This document shows positions 1 through 7,306 of a DNA stretch of 10,965 nucleotides, one piece after another (positions within the stretch are counted from its first letter, which is position 1; every line of letters begins with the position of its first letter). Below the pieces are notes generated by a model. That model saw only the letters and a program-made list of their open reading frames with translations, was not told the origin of the DNA and ran no database searches. A program made the position numbers and the translations under genes. Origin of the DNA: an uncultured Lachnospiraceae bacterium (lineage in GTDB: Bacteria; Bacillota; Clostridia; Lachnospirales; Lachnospiraceae); contig CAJOQO010000140.1 in NCBI GenBank assembly GCA_905236545.1, positions 1-10,965 on the forward strand, written 5' to 3'.

Positions 1-76
1 CAGGACGTGAGCCGCCTGCAGCCCGCAGAACGTAAGCTGCCTGCATCCCGCAGGACGTGAGCTTGCCTGCAGGCAC
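1..76. repeat. three tandem copies of a 25-bp GC-rich unit
   Basis: Units start at 1, 26 and 51. Each begins CAG(G/A)ACGT(G/A)AGC and continues with a CTGCA core; the third copy diverges after about 20 bases. The period is not a multiple of three, so as coding sequence the peptide would change frame each unit. Frame 1 stays open from the window edge to a TGA at 58-60, so this could be the end of an upstream gene's tail, or simply an intergenic minisatellite. Too few copies and no spacers for a CRISPR array. The stretch 77-216 that follows holds no gene I can support. Confidence 0.7.
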
Positions 77-216
77 ACGGATCCGCCGCCGCGAAAAAGC
101 TGACGGTTATAAGGATTCAAATTATTATATGGTTTTCTCTGATTCTGTGTCAATTTGGGAAATCACGAAATTAGCCGCCGCGGATGTGGAAATAAGGTCA
201 TATTGTTGGATTTGTG

Positions 217-225
217 TGGTATGAT
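217..225 (+). promoter_or_regulatory. extended -10 promoter for the DUF624 gene
   Basis: TGG followed by TATGAT matches the TGn-TATAAT extended -10 form common in Bacillota sigma-A promoters. The hexamer 17 nt further upstream (197-202) is a poor -35, which extended -10 promoters tolerate. The predicted transcription start near 232 leaves about 140 nt of leader before the start codon chosen at 375. Confidence 0.55.
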
Positions 226-252
226 AGTAAAACCCTGGGATGAGAGCTGCCT

Positions 253-318
253 TTTATCCCTGGCTTCCGGGGATAAACCTGCCTTTTGTCCCTGTCTTCT
301 GCAAAAATGACCAGGGAA
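253..318 (+). other. hairpins in the DUF624 leader
   Basis: TTTATCCC (253-260) pairs perfectly with GGGATAAA (270-277). A second, weaker pairing follows, between CCCTG around 290 and CAGGG around 312-316. Both lie between the predicted transcription start and the start codon, so they would be part of the leader RNA. No known riboswitch is recognised; a role in control of translation is only inferred. Confidence 0.35.
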
Positions 319-374
319 ACACTGATGATATCAGGTTTTCCTCAACAGTTCCTTCGCCTGGAATGGAGAATAAT

Positions 375-1322
375 ATGCTGAGAGGATTGTTTCATGTGGA
401 TAACCCCGTCATGCGGTTTTTATCGCGTGTCGCGGATGTTCTGATATTGAATCTGCTTTTTCTGATCTGCAGTATTCCGGTCTTTACGATCGGCGCGTCG
501 CTGACTGCGATGTATTACTGCCTCTTTAAGATCAAGGAGGAGGAGGAAGGGTATCTGGTGAAGAAGTTTTTTCATTCCTTCCGCCAGAACTTTAAGCAGG
601 CAACCCTGATGTGGCTGATCATGCTGGCTGTCGCAGTTGTCCTGTTTCTGGAGTTTCTGATGTACCGCGAGTCGCCCGGAACGACAGGCTTTGTTGTCCG
701 CGCCATCGTTCTGGTGGGATGGATCTTCTGGTACCTGATCGGCACCTACGCATTTGCCCTCCAGTCGAAATTCTACAACTCCATCAAAAACACCTTCTCC
801 AACGCGATTCTTCTGATGTTCGCAAACGGCCCCAGGTCTGTCGCGATCCTCGGCCTCACCGCCGCCATCGTCTGCTTTTCGCTGATGCAGAAGAGCACCA
901 TTGTGATCTGGAATCTGATCCTGTTATGGATCCTGTTCGGCTTTGCAGCCATCGGAACGATCAATGTGCAGTTTCTCTACCCGGTGATCCGGAAGCTCCT
1001 TCCGGAGGAGGAGAAGGAGGAAACGCCTTCCGATTATGCATTCAGCGTGAACGAAGGCGCGGATCTGTCCGCTCTCGGCTACAGTCCCGCGCAAAACCGG
1101 ACGGACGGGGCGAACCCGGCCGAACCGGAACAGGACGGCACAGCACAGGCCGAATCAGGGCAGGCCGGCACGGTTCAGAGCGAACCGGATCAGGCCGCGC
1201 CGGATCAGGCTGACATCGCACAGGCCGGATCAGAACCGGCCGCACCGGAGCAGGCCGGCACAGCACAGGCCGAATCAGAGCAGGCCGGCATGGTTCAGAG
1301 CGAACCGGATCAGGCCGGATAA
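375..1322 (+). CDS. DUF624 (YesL-like) membrane protein with repeat tail
   Basis: A 315-residue protein. Residues 1-208 match the DUF624/YesL pattern: the N-terminal motif F-x-x-DNP-x-MRFLSR, then about five hydrophobic segments (roughly 22-46, 76-96, 106-130, 155-172, 178-200), including the characteristic IPVFTIGAS stretch. The family is integral to the membrane and often lies near sugar-uptake or glycan genes, but its biochemical role is not established. Usual members are about 200-220 residues; this one adds about 105 hydrophilic, Ala/Gln/Glu/Pro-rich residues with a 40-residue internal repeat. I chose the ATG at 375 because GGAG sits 6 nt upstream and the family motif starts there. The in-frame ATG at 240 has no ribosome binding site and would add 45 unlike residues. 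The gene converges on the nuclease gene, with 24 nt between the stops. Confidence 0.85.
   Translation: MLRGLFHVDNPVMRFLSRVADVLILNLLFLICSIPVFTIGASLTAMYYCLFKIKEEEEGYLVKKFFHSFRQNFKQATLMWLIMLAVAVVLFLEFLMYRESPGTTGFVVRAIVLVGWIFWYLIGTYAFALQSKFYNSIKNTFSNAILLMFANGPRSVAILGLTAAIVCFSLMQKSTIVIWNLILLWILFGFAAIGTINVQFLYPVIRKLLPEEEKEETPSDYAFSVNEGADLSALGYSPAQNRTDGANPAEPEQDGTAQAESGQAGTVQSEPDQAAPDQADIAQAGSEPAAPEQAGTAQAESEQAGMVQSEPDQAG
1131..1317 (+). repeat. 120-bp-period direct repeat in DUF624 tail
   Basis: Bases 1131-1197 recur at 1251-1317 with three mismatches in 67, giving a 40-residue protein period (motifs such as TAQAES and VQSEPDQA). Shorter CAGGCCGG and GAACCGG elements fill the space between. The high DNA identity suggests recent duplication by slippage or unequal recombination, so copy number may differ among strains. 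Confidence 0.85.
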
Positions 1323-1346
1323 ATGCCTGCCGGTTCAGCCGCATTT

Positions 1347-2162
1347 TCAGATCCGGTATACCGCGTGCGCATTTTCGCGAAGCACATCCGCACAGCGCTC
1401 CGGATCCATCTCCCGCAGCGCCGCAATCTGTTCGATCACATAACGGATATTCCGCGAGTCATTCCGCATTCCGCGGTTTGGCTCCGGGGCAAGGTAAGGA
1501 CAGTCCGTTTCCGTCACCAGCGTCCCGAGCGGAAGCGCGGCGGCCACACGCTTCAGCACCTTCGCATTTTTAAAGGTCACCACGCCCCCGATTCCGATGT
1601 GATATCCCATCTTTACATATTCCCAGGCCAGCTCCAGGCTTCCCGAATAGCAATGGATGACGCCTCCTGTCGCCATGCCCGCTTCATAGGTTTCCCGGAT
1701 CAGATCATAGGTATCCTGCGCCGCGTCGCGGCTGTGAACATTGACGGGAAGCTTCAGCTCATACGCCAGGCGCAGCTGCTCGCGAAACCATCTCTTCTGC
1801 ACCTCCTTCTCCTCCACCATCCAATGGTAGTCCAGGCCGATCTCCCCGACGCAGACAACCTTCTCACCGCAGCACAGCTCCTTCAGATGCCGCATCGCGT
1901 CCTCCCCGCCGGAGAACCGGATCCCTGACGCAGTTTCCTTTCCTTCAAAAACACCCACTTCATCCGGATGAATCCCACACCCCGCATACACGATCGGATA
2001 GATGCGGGCATACTCCGCCGAAGCCTGCGCCCCCTCCATGGAAGCGCCCATGTTTACAACCCATTCCACGCCCCCGGCGGCCAGCTCACCGCCCAAAAGA
2101 GCCTCCCGGTCCGGGTCAAAAGCTTCTTCATCATAATGCGTGTGTGTATCGCAGATCAGCAT
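1347..2162 (-). CDS. tatD: TatD family metal-dependent DNase/hydrolase
   Basis: A 271-residue TIM-barrel metallohydrolase of the TatD family (metal-dependent 3'-5' exonuclease/deoxyribonuclease, cytoplasmic, implicated in DNA turnover and repair). Metal ligands are all visible: the H-x-H pair at residues 7 and 9 (DTHTHYD), E107 in GEIGLDY, H143 in NVHSRDA, H170 in GVIHCYSG and D220 in ETDCPYLAPEP. Length is normal (about 255-270). The reading frame is open far upstream, but the start at 2162 fits the family N-terminus and is preceded by GAGAGGGG about 10 nt away. It is divergent from the DegV gene and read from its own promoter. In many Bacillota this gene lies between metG and rnmV/rsmA; here it is about 2 kb away from metG on the opposite strand. 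Confidence 0.93.
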   Translation of the reverse strand: MLICDTHTHYDEEAFDPDREALLGGELAAGGVEWVVNMGASMEGAQASAEYARIYPIVYAGCGIHPDEVGVFEGKETASGIRFSGGEDAMRHLKELCCGEKVVCVGEIGLDYHWMVEEKEVQKRWFREQLRLAYELKLPVNVHSRDAAQDTYDLIRETYEAGMATGGVIHCYSGSLELAWEYVKMGYHIGIGGVVTFKNAKVLKRVAAALPLGTLVTETDCPYLAPEPNRGMRNDSRNIRYVIEQIAALREMDPERCADVLRENAHAVYRI

Positions 2163-2224
2163 TCGTTCATTCCCCTCTCTCAAACCGCTCCATCTTCTCT
2201 GTACGTACTCCTGTACAGCTCCCG

Positions 2225-2253
2225 ATTGTATCAGGAGCACTGCAAATTGTCGA
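2225..2253 (-). promoter_or_regulatory. sigma-A promoter of tatD
   Basis: On the minus strand TCGACA (2248-2253), a 17-nt spacer, and TACAAT (2225-2230), each one base off consensus, with a TGn extension before the -10. Transcription would start near 2218 and give a leader of about 56 nt. Confidence 0.7.
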
Positions 2254-2294
2254 CATAACCCCACGGATTGTATATAGCGAAGCCCCCTCTTTTC

Positions 2295-2303
2295 TGATAT
2301 GAT
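2295..2303 (+). promoter_or_regulatory. extended -10 promoter for the DegV gene
   Basis: TGA followed by TATGAT, the same extended -10 design as ahead of the DUF624 gene. The -35 position (2275-2280) is weak. Predicted start near 2310 gives a leader of about 100 nt that contains three inverted repeats. Confidence 0.55.
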
Positions 2304-2325
2304 GGTGTGTACAGCGCAGATTATG

Positions 2326-2379
2326 GCGGCAGCTGAAGCTGCCGCGCGCCCGGGCGCAATTCCGCCGGTCGCGGAATTG
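2326..2379 (+). other. three consecutive inverted repeats in the degV leader
   Basis: GCGGCAGC (2326-2333) pairs with GCTGCCGC (2338-2345) around a TGAA loop. GCGCCCGGGCGC (2346-2357) is a perfect palindrome. CAATTCCGC (2357-2365) pairs with GCGGAATTG (2371-2379). No U-tract follows, so these are not ordinary terminators. They lie between the predicted transcription start and the ribosome binding site at about 2396-2402. They could act as an RNA stability or regulatory element, or as protein-binding DNA sites; no known riboswitch class is recognised. Confidence 0.6.
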
Positions 2380-2408
2380 GTTGTTGAACACTCACGAGGG
2401 AGATACGT

Positions 2409-3320
2409 ATGGGTAAAAAGGTCGCGATTCTCACGGACAGTAACAGCGGAATCACGCAGGAGCAGGGCAAAGCACTTGGAATTCCGGTTATTCCGATGCC
2501 GTTCTATATCGATGACAAACTGTTTTATGAGGACATCACGCTGACACAGGAACAGTTCTATAAGTACCTTGAGACAGACGCGGAGATCCATACCTCCATG
2601 CCGGTCGTCGGGGATGTTCTGGACCGCTGGAACAGTCTGCTCAAGGAGTATGATGAGATCGTATACATCCCGATGTCCAGCGGCCTTTCGAGCTCCTGCG
2701 CGACTGCCCGCACGCTGGCCGAGGATTTCGACGGCAGAGTGCAGGTCGTAAACAACCAGAGAATCTCCGTCACGCAGCGGCAGTCTGTACTGGATGCCCA
2801 GGCGCTGGCCCGTCAGGGCTGGGACGCGGCGCGGATCAGGGAGTACCTTGAGAAGACGAAGTTTGATTCCAGCATCTACATCTACCTTCCGTCGCTCAAA
2901 TACCTGAAAAAAGGCGGACGCGTGACCGGTGCCGCCGCTGCGCTCGGAACCCTTCTCAGGATCAAGCCCGTACTGCAGATTCAGGGCGAGAAGCTGGATG
3001 CATTTGCCAAATGCAGAACCGTCAAGATGTCTAAGATGACGATGCTCAAAGCAATTGAAGACGATATCCGGGACCGCTTCCTCTGTGCGGATGATCTGGA
3101 TTCTGTCTGGATCTCCGGCGCCTATTCCGGCGCAAGAGATGAAGAGGTGGAGGAATGGCTCTCGGAGGTGCAGGCCGCTTATCCCGGAAAGAAGATCGTG
3201 ATGCAGCCCCTGTCGCTGTCGATCTCCTGCCATATCGGTCCGGGAGCGCTCGCGGTTACCTGTACGAAGAAGCTCCCGGAGAACAACGGCGAGGATGCCT
3301 GCCGGCCTGATATACAGTGA
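2409..3320 (+). CDS. DegV family fatty acid-binding protein
   Basis: A 303-residue DegV-fold protein. DegV (FakB-type) proteins bind a fatty acid in the cytoplasm; some present it to the kinase FakA, others have unknown partners. Seen here: N-terminal ILTDSNSG (about 7-14), the TSMP segment (62-65) where the family has TSQP, the serine-rich MSSGLSSS loop (89-96), the KKGGRV(T) stretch followed by a long IKPVLQI strand region, and the C-terminal HIGPGALAV motif (about 275-283) of the lipid-head-group site. The start at 2409 has GAGGGAGA 6-8 nt upstream. It heads a plausible run with the DUF308 gene 38 nt downstream. No FakA gene lies in the window, so its kinase partner, if any, is elsewhere. 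Confidence 0.92.
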   Translation: MGKKVAILTDSNSGITQEQGKALGIPVIPMPFYIDDKLFYEDITLTQEQFYKYLETDAEIHTSMPVVGDVLDRWNSLLKEYDEIVYIPMSSGLSSSCATARTLAEDFDGRVQVVNNQRISVTQRQSVLDAQALARQGWDAARIREYLEKTKFDSSIYIYLPSLKYLKKGGRVTGAAAALGTLLRIKPVLQIQGEKLDAFAKCRTVKMSKMTMLKAIEDDIRDRFLCADDLDSVWISGAYSGARDEEVEEWLSEVQAAYPGKKIVMQPLSLSISCHIGPGALAVTCTKKLPENNGEDACRPDIQ

Positions 3321-3358
3321 TCCGCCATGTATCCCGTGTAACGCCAGAAAGGCTACTG

Positions 3359-4087
3359 ATGAGAAAATTGCTGAATGATGTCTCGGCATCCAGCATAATG
3401 GTCGCGGTATTCGGCCTGATCCTGCTCCTGATGCCGTCTCTTGCCAACAGGCTGATCGTGTACGGGATCGGCATCGCGCTTCTGGTTTACGGGGCGGTCA
3501 GGGTCTTCCGCTACAGACAGAGAGACCCCGCGTACGGAATGGCGGGGCACGATCTTTTCATCGGCCTGGTCTGTGTCGTTTCCGGTCTGTTCATGCTTCT
3601 GTTTTCGTCCATTGTGATCAGCATTCTCCCGTTTATCTTAGGCGTGTTCCTGATCTTCGGAGCGGTCCGGTCGATCCAGACCGCATTTGATGTCAGAAGA
3701 TTCCACGGCCTTCACTGGAGCATCCACCTTTTATTCGGTATCTTTTTCGCGGTTGCCGGGATCCAGGCGATCCGCAACCCGTTTGGCACCGCTAAGATGC
3801 TGACCCGTTTTGCAGGCGCCGGCCTGCTGCTCCTGGGACTCTATATGTTCCTGGCCAACCAGAAAGTGAATTCACTCCGGTCGCAGTATATGTCCGGCCC
3901 CGATATCATTGACCAGGATTCCATCCGGCAATCCGGCCCCGATCTCATTGACCAGGATTCCATCCGGCAGACCGATTCCGATCTCATCGACCAGGGTTCC
4001 ATCCGGCAGACCGATTCCGATCTCATCGACCAGGATTCCATCCGGCAGACCGATTCCGATCTCATCGACCAGGATTCCATCCGGTAA
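3359..4087 (+). CDS. DUF308 (HdeD-like) membrane protein with 13-residue repeat tail
   Basis: A 242-residue protein. Residues 1-170 hold six hydrophobic helices in the DUF308/HdeD arrangement: repeated pairs with short Gly-rich helices such as YGIGIALLVYGAVRV and LGVFLIFGAVRSI. HdeD is linked to acid resistance in enterobacteria; the role of DUF308 proteins in Bacillota is unknown. Six helices put both termini on the same side, probably the cytoplasm. The tail is five copies of a 13-residue acidic repeat (core DLIDQDSIRQ) running to the stop codon, which is unusual for the family. I chose the ATG at 3359 because AGAAAGG lies 6 nt upstream. A GTG at 3317, overlapping the DegV stop, is in frame but lacks such a site. 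Confidence 0.85.
   Translation: MRKLLNDVSASSIMVAVFGLILLLMPSLANRLIVYGIGIALLVYGAVRVFRYRQRDPAYGMAGHDLFIGLVCVVSGLFMLLFSSIVISILPFILGVFLIFGAVRSIQTAFDVRRFHGLHWSIHLLFGIFFAVAGIQAIRNPFGTAKMLTRFAGAGLLLLGLYMFLANQKVNSLRSQYMSGPDIIDQDSIRQSGPDLIDQDSIRQTDSDLIDQGSIRQTDSDLIDQDSIRQTDSDLIDQDSIR
3893..4084 (+). repeat. five 39-bp tandem repeats in the DUF308 tail
   Basis: Units start at 3893, 3932, 3971, 4010 and 4049; the last is 36 bp and runs into the TAA. Units 3-5 are almost identical in DNA (one difference gives Gly for Asp in unit 3), and units 1-2 begin SGPD instead of TDSD. Near-identity at third codon positions indicates recent expansion. Confidence 0.95.
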
Positions 4088-4149
4088 ACCGGCACATCCG
4101 GAAACGGTTCAGAAGATAAAGTATTTCGTATATAAAGGAAGGCGCAGAC

Positions 4150-6297
4150 ATGGCAAACAAAGGACCTTATTACATTACAACCGCAATCGCATACGCTTCC
4201 GGCAAGCCGCATATCGGGAACACCTATGAGGCGGTTCTGGCGGACGCGATTGCCCGCTATAAAAGAGCGGAGGGATACGATGTCGTATTCCAGACCGGTA
4301 CGGATGAGCACGGTCAGAAGAACGAGATCAAGGCTGCCGAGGCCGGCATGACGCCGCAGGAGTTTGTTGACAAAAACTCCGCCACCATCCGTCAGATCTG
4401 GGACCGCATGAACACCAGCTATGACCGTTTCGTCCGCACGACCGATCCCTCGCATAAGAAGAAGATACAGAAGATCTTCAAAAAGCTCTACGATCAGGGT
4501 GACATCTACAAGGGTGCCTATGAGGGGTGGTACTGCACTCCCTGCGAGTCCTTCTGGACCGAAAGTCAGCTTGTGGACGGAAAATGCCCTGACTGCGGCC
4601 GGGATGTCTCTCTGGCGAAGGAAGAAGCGTATTTCTTTAAGATGAGCAAATACGCCGACCGCCTGATCGAGCATATCAACACGCATCCGGAGTTCATCCA
4701 GCCCGTTGCCCGCAAGAATGAGATGATGAACAATTTCCTTCTTCCCGGCCTGCAGGATCTTTGCGTCAGCAGAACCTCATTTTCCTGGGGAATCCCTGTG
4801 GACTTTGATCCGAAGCACGTGGTTTATGTGTGGCTTGACGCGCTGAGCAACTATATCACCTTCGCCGGCTATGACCCGGACGGTTCCACGGACGAATACC
4901 GCAGGTACTGGCCGGCTGACCTGCACCTGATCGGGAAGGATATCATCCGTTTCCATACGATCTACTGGCCGATCTTCCTGATGGCGCTCGGCGAGCCGCT
5001 TCCGAAGCAGGTTTTCGGCCACCCGTGGCTGCTGATGGGCGACGGCAAGATGAGTAAGTCCAAGGGCAATGTCCTGTACGCGGATGAGCTTTCCGATCTT
5101 TTCGGCGTGGACGCGGTACGCTGCTTTGTCCTGCATGAGATGCCTTTTGAAAATGACGGTGTGATCACCTGGGATCTGTGTGTGGAGCGGTTCAATTCCG
5201 ATCTGGCAAATACGCTTGGCAATCTGGTGAACCGGACGATCTCCATGACGAACAAATACTTCGGCGGTGTTGTCCGGAATACCGGCGTTACCGATGAACA
5301 GGTCGCGCCGTCCGGCGTCATCAGCGAGGGACAGACCGGCAGCATCGATGAGGATCTGAAGGATCTGGTTCTCCGGACTCCGAAGGCTGTCTCGCAGAAG
5401 ATGGCTGAGCTGCGGGTCGCGGACGCGATCACCGAGATCTTCAACCTCTTCAAGCGCTGCAACAAATATATCGATGAGACTGCTCCCTGGGTGCTCGCAA
5501 AGGGCGATGATCCCCTGAAGAAGGACCGCCTGAGCGAGGTTCTTTACAACCTGGTGGAATCCATCGCGGTCGGCGCCGAGCTTCTGGAATCCTTTATGCC
5601 GGATACCAGCCGGAAGATCCTGTGTCAGCTCAATGCCCATAAGCGCGGCCTTGACCATATGGATCAGTTCGGCCAGTATCCGTCCGGAAGCTCTGTGACG
5701 GATCAGCCGCAGATTCTGTTCCAGCGGATGAAGCCTGAGGATGTGGAGGCCGCTCTTGCGAAGCTGCACCCCGAAGCACAGACCGCTCCGGATGCGGCGG
5801 ATACGGATAAGGCTTCCGCTGCAAAAGCTTCGGATAAAGCTTCTGAAGCAAAAGACTCTGATAAAGCCTCCGCGGGTAAGGGAACCGATCCTGCTTCCGG
5901 CAGGCAGGATGCCGGCGAACCGGCTTCCGGTTCCGCTCCGGCGCCCGGCGTCATGGATGTCGAACCCATGCCTGAGATTTCCATCGATGACTTCGCAAAG
6001 CTTCAGATTCAGGTCGGCGAAGTCATTCAGTGTGAGGAAGTCAAAAAATCCCGGAAGCTGCTCTGCAGCCAGGTGAAGATCGGCAGCGGAACACGCCAGA
6101 TCCTTTCCGGCATCAAACAATGGTATACGCCGGAGGAAATGATTGGAAAGAAGGTTCTGGTTATCACGAACCTCAAGAGCGCAAAGCTCGCCGGAATGGT
6201 AAGCGAAGGCATGATCCTCTGCGCGGAAGACGCGCAGGGCCGCCTGAGTCTTGTAAACCCCGAGCGCGAAGTGGACTGCGGCGCGCAGATCCGTTAA
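4150..6297 (+). CDS. metG: methionyl-tRNA synthetase with C-terminal tRNA-binding domain
   Basis: A 715-residue class I enzyme that charges tRNA(Met) with methionine in the cytoplasm. The HIGH-type signature is HIGN at 21-24 after YASGKP, and KMSKS is at 300-304. A zinc knuckle has Cys at 129, 132, 146 and 149 (CTPC...CPDC). The anticodon-binding helical domain extends to about 535. The C-terminal OB-fold tRNA-binding (Trbp111-like) domain starts near 607 (ISIDDFAKLQIQVGEV) and runs to the end; this domain dimerises the enzyme and helps hold tRNA. Between them lies a low-complexity Ala/Lys/Asp/Ser linker (about 539-606) with three 9-residue repeats, longer than usual and explaining the extra length. 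The start has AAGGAAGG about 7 nt upstream. Only 62 nt separate it from the DUF308 gene, too short for a T-box leader. rsmA follows after 20 nt. Confidence 0.97.
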   Translation: MANKGPYYITTAIAYASGKPHIGNTYEAVLADAIARYKRAEGYDVVFQTGTDEHGQKNEIKAAEAGMTPQEFVDKNSATIRQIWDRMNTSYDRFVRTTDPSHKKKIQKIFKKLYDQGDIYKGAYEGWYCTPCESFWTESQLVDGKCPDCGRDVSLAKEEAYFFKMSKYADRLIEHINTHPEFIQPVARKNEMMNNFLLPGLQDLCVSRTSFSWGIPVDFDPKHVVYVWLDALSNYITFAGYDPDGSTDEYRRYWPADLHLIGKDIIRFHTIYWPIFLMALGEPLPKQVFGHPWLLMGDGKMSKSKGNVLYADELSDLFGVDAVRCFVLHEMPFENDGVITWDLCVERFNSDLANTLGNLVNRTISMTNKYFGGVVRNTGVTDEQVAPSGVISEGQTGSIDEDLKDLVLRTPKAVSQKMAELRVADAITEIFNLFKRCNKYIDETAPWVLAKGDDPLKKDRLSEVLYNLVESIAVGAELLESFMPDTSRKILCQLNAHKRGLDHMDQFGQYPSGSSVTDQPQILFQRMKPEDVEAALAKLHPEAQTAPDAADTDKASAAKASDKASEAKDSDKASAGKGTDPASGRQDAGEPASGSAPAPGVMDVEPMPEISIDDFAKLQIQVGEVIQCEEVKKSRKLLCSQVKIGSGTRQILSGIKQWYTPEEMIGKKVLVITNLKSAKLAGMVSEGMILCAEDAQGRLSLVNPEREVDCGAQIR
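5806..5886 (+). repeat. three 27-bp tandem repeats in the MetG linker
   Basis: Units start at 5806, 5833 and 5860 and encode the 9-residue pattern DKAS(A/E)(A/G)K followed by two variable residues (protein residues 553-579). The linker joins the anticodon-binding domain to the tRNA-binding domain. DNA identity between units is moderate, so this expansion looks older than the one in the DUF308 gene. Confidence 0.8.
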
Positions 6298-6317
6298 GCA
6301 CTGTCCGGAAAGAAAAT

Positions 6318-7184
6318 ATGCAGAGACTATCTGACCCGGGGATGACCCGCAAGGTCATTTCCCAATATGATTTCGACTTTCGCAAGCGGTTCGGCCAGAA
6401 CTTTCTTGTCGATGAAGGCGTTATCCTGAGAGCGCTGGAAGCTGCCCGGGTGAGCAAGGAAGATGTCATCATCGAGATCGGTCCCGGCATCGGAACCCTG
6501 ACACAGTATCTGGCCGAAGCCGCTTACCAGGTAACGGCGATCGAGATCGACAAAAAACTGATCCCGATTCTTTCGGAAACCCTGGCCGGCTGCGATAATG
6601 TAGAGGTGATCCATGCGGATGTGCTGAAGGTGGATCTTTCCGCCATTGCTCAAAAGTACGCTCCGGAGCATTCGCTCAAGATCGTGGCAAACCTTCCCTA
6701 CTACATCACAACGCCGATCCTGATGAATCTCTTCCGGCGCAACGTTCCGGCGCAGTCGATCACCGTCATGGTCCAGAAAGAAGTCGCAGACCGGATGACA
6801 GCACAGCCGGGCAGCAAAGACTACGGTTCCCTCTCCGTCGCGGTCCAGTACTACTCCAGGCCGCGAATCGTGGAGGAAGTTCCGCCGGACTCCTTCATCC
6901 CGCACCCGAAGGTCACCAGCTCCGTGGTTACCATGGAGCTGTATGAGGAACTCCCGGTCCGGGCTCAGAACGAGGAGCTGTTCAACACGGTTGTCCGGGC
7001 GGCGTTCGGGCAGCGGCGCAAGACCCTCGTCAATGCATTGTCCTCCAACGCGGAGATCCCCTTCGGAAAAGAACAGATCGCATCCTGTCTGGATCAGCTT
7101 GGCTTCCCCCCGGCCATACGCGGAGAGAAGCTTTCGATCGGGGACTTCGTTTCGCTCTCCGACTGCCTGTCGGCGTCAGGCTGA
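6318..7184 (+). CDS. rsmA: 16S rRNA dimethyladenosine transferase RsmA (KsgA)
   Basis: A 288-residue S-adenosylmethionine-dependent enzyme that dimethylates two adjacent adenines (A1518/A1519, E. coli numbering) near the 3' end of 16S rRNA during small-subunit assembly. Visible motifs: GQNFL (26-30), motif I EIGPGIGTLT (53-62), the acidic ribose-binding E76 in AIEID, HADVL near 99-103, and catalytic motif IV NLPY (125-128), then the FIPHPKVTS and FGQRRKTL segments of the C-terminal domain. Length is normal. The start at 6318 has GGAAAG about 6 nt upstream; a possible later start is the ATG at 6342. It follows metG by 20 nt, so the two are probably cotranscribed. rnmV, which often precedes rsmA, is missing here. 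Confidence 0.96.
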   Translation: MQRLSDPGMTRKVISQYDFDFRKRFGQNFLVDEGVILRALEAARVSKEDVIIEIGPGIGTLTQYLAEAAYQVTAIEIDKKLIPILSETLAGCDNVEVIHADVLKVDLSAIAQKYAPEHSLKIVANLPYYITTPILMNLFRRNVPAQSITVMVQKEVADRMTAQPGSKDYGSLSVAVQYYSRPRIVEEVPPDSFIPHPKVTSSVVTMELYEELPVRAQNEELFNTVVRAAFGQRRKTLVNALSSNAEIPFGKEQIASCLDQLGFPPAIRGEKLSIGDFVSLSDCLSASG

Positions 7185-7246
7185 CGAACCGATGCGCAAT
7201 GCAGAAAACATCTTTCACAGAGAAAAAAAAGGATGGCCGGAAAGGT

Positions 7247-7286
7247 GGTTCAAATTAGGGATTTCTGAAACAAGTTAATTTGAGCC
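7247..7286. repeat. 11-bp inverted repeat at the edge of the low-GC island
   Basis: GGTTCAAATTA (7247-7257) and TAATTTGAGCC (7276-7286) are inverted copies with a single difference, around an 18-nt centre. No U-tract follows on either strand, so it is not a clear terminator. It sits where base composition falls from the housekeeping to the island DNA, so an insertion boundary or end sequence is possible but unproven. Confidence 0.5.
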
Positions 7287-7306
7287 AGCATTCTTCGGGC
7301 GGGAAC

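Noticed and set aside
1..76. CRISPR array
   Set aside because: The 25-bp units abut without unique spacers, number only three, and no cas gene is present.
240..374. In-frame upstream ATG for the DUF624 gene
   Set aside because: No ribosome binding site; it would begin about 8 nt after the predicted transcription start and adds 45 residues unlike the family.
2163..3389. Minus-strand open frame extending the TatD gene to 680 residues
   Set aside because: The part beyond residue 1 of TatD is antisense to degV, with no family resemblance. A good ribosome binding site and promoter support the start at 2162.
4088..4149. T-box or S-box leader for metG
   Set aside because: The 62-nt gap is too short, and no specifier or terminator/antiterminator hairpins are visible. 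A weak TATATA near 4130 was not convincing as a promoter.
3841..4686. 281-residue minus-strand frame across the DUF308 repeats and the metG start
   Set aside because: It exists because the 39-bp repeats are open in several frames; no family match, and it lies opposite two clear genes.
4777..6120. 447-residue minus-strand frame opposite metG
   Set aside because: Typical antisense frame in GC-rich coding DNA; metG is unambiguous on the plus strand.
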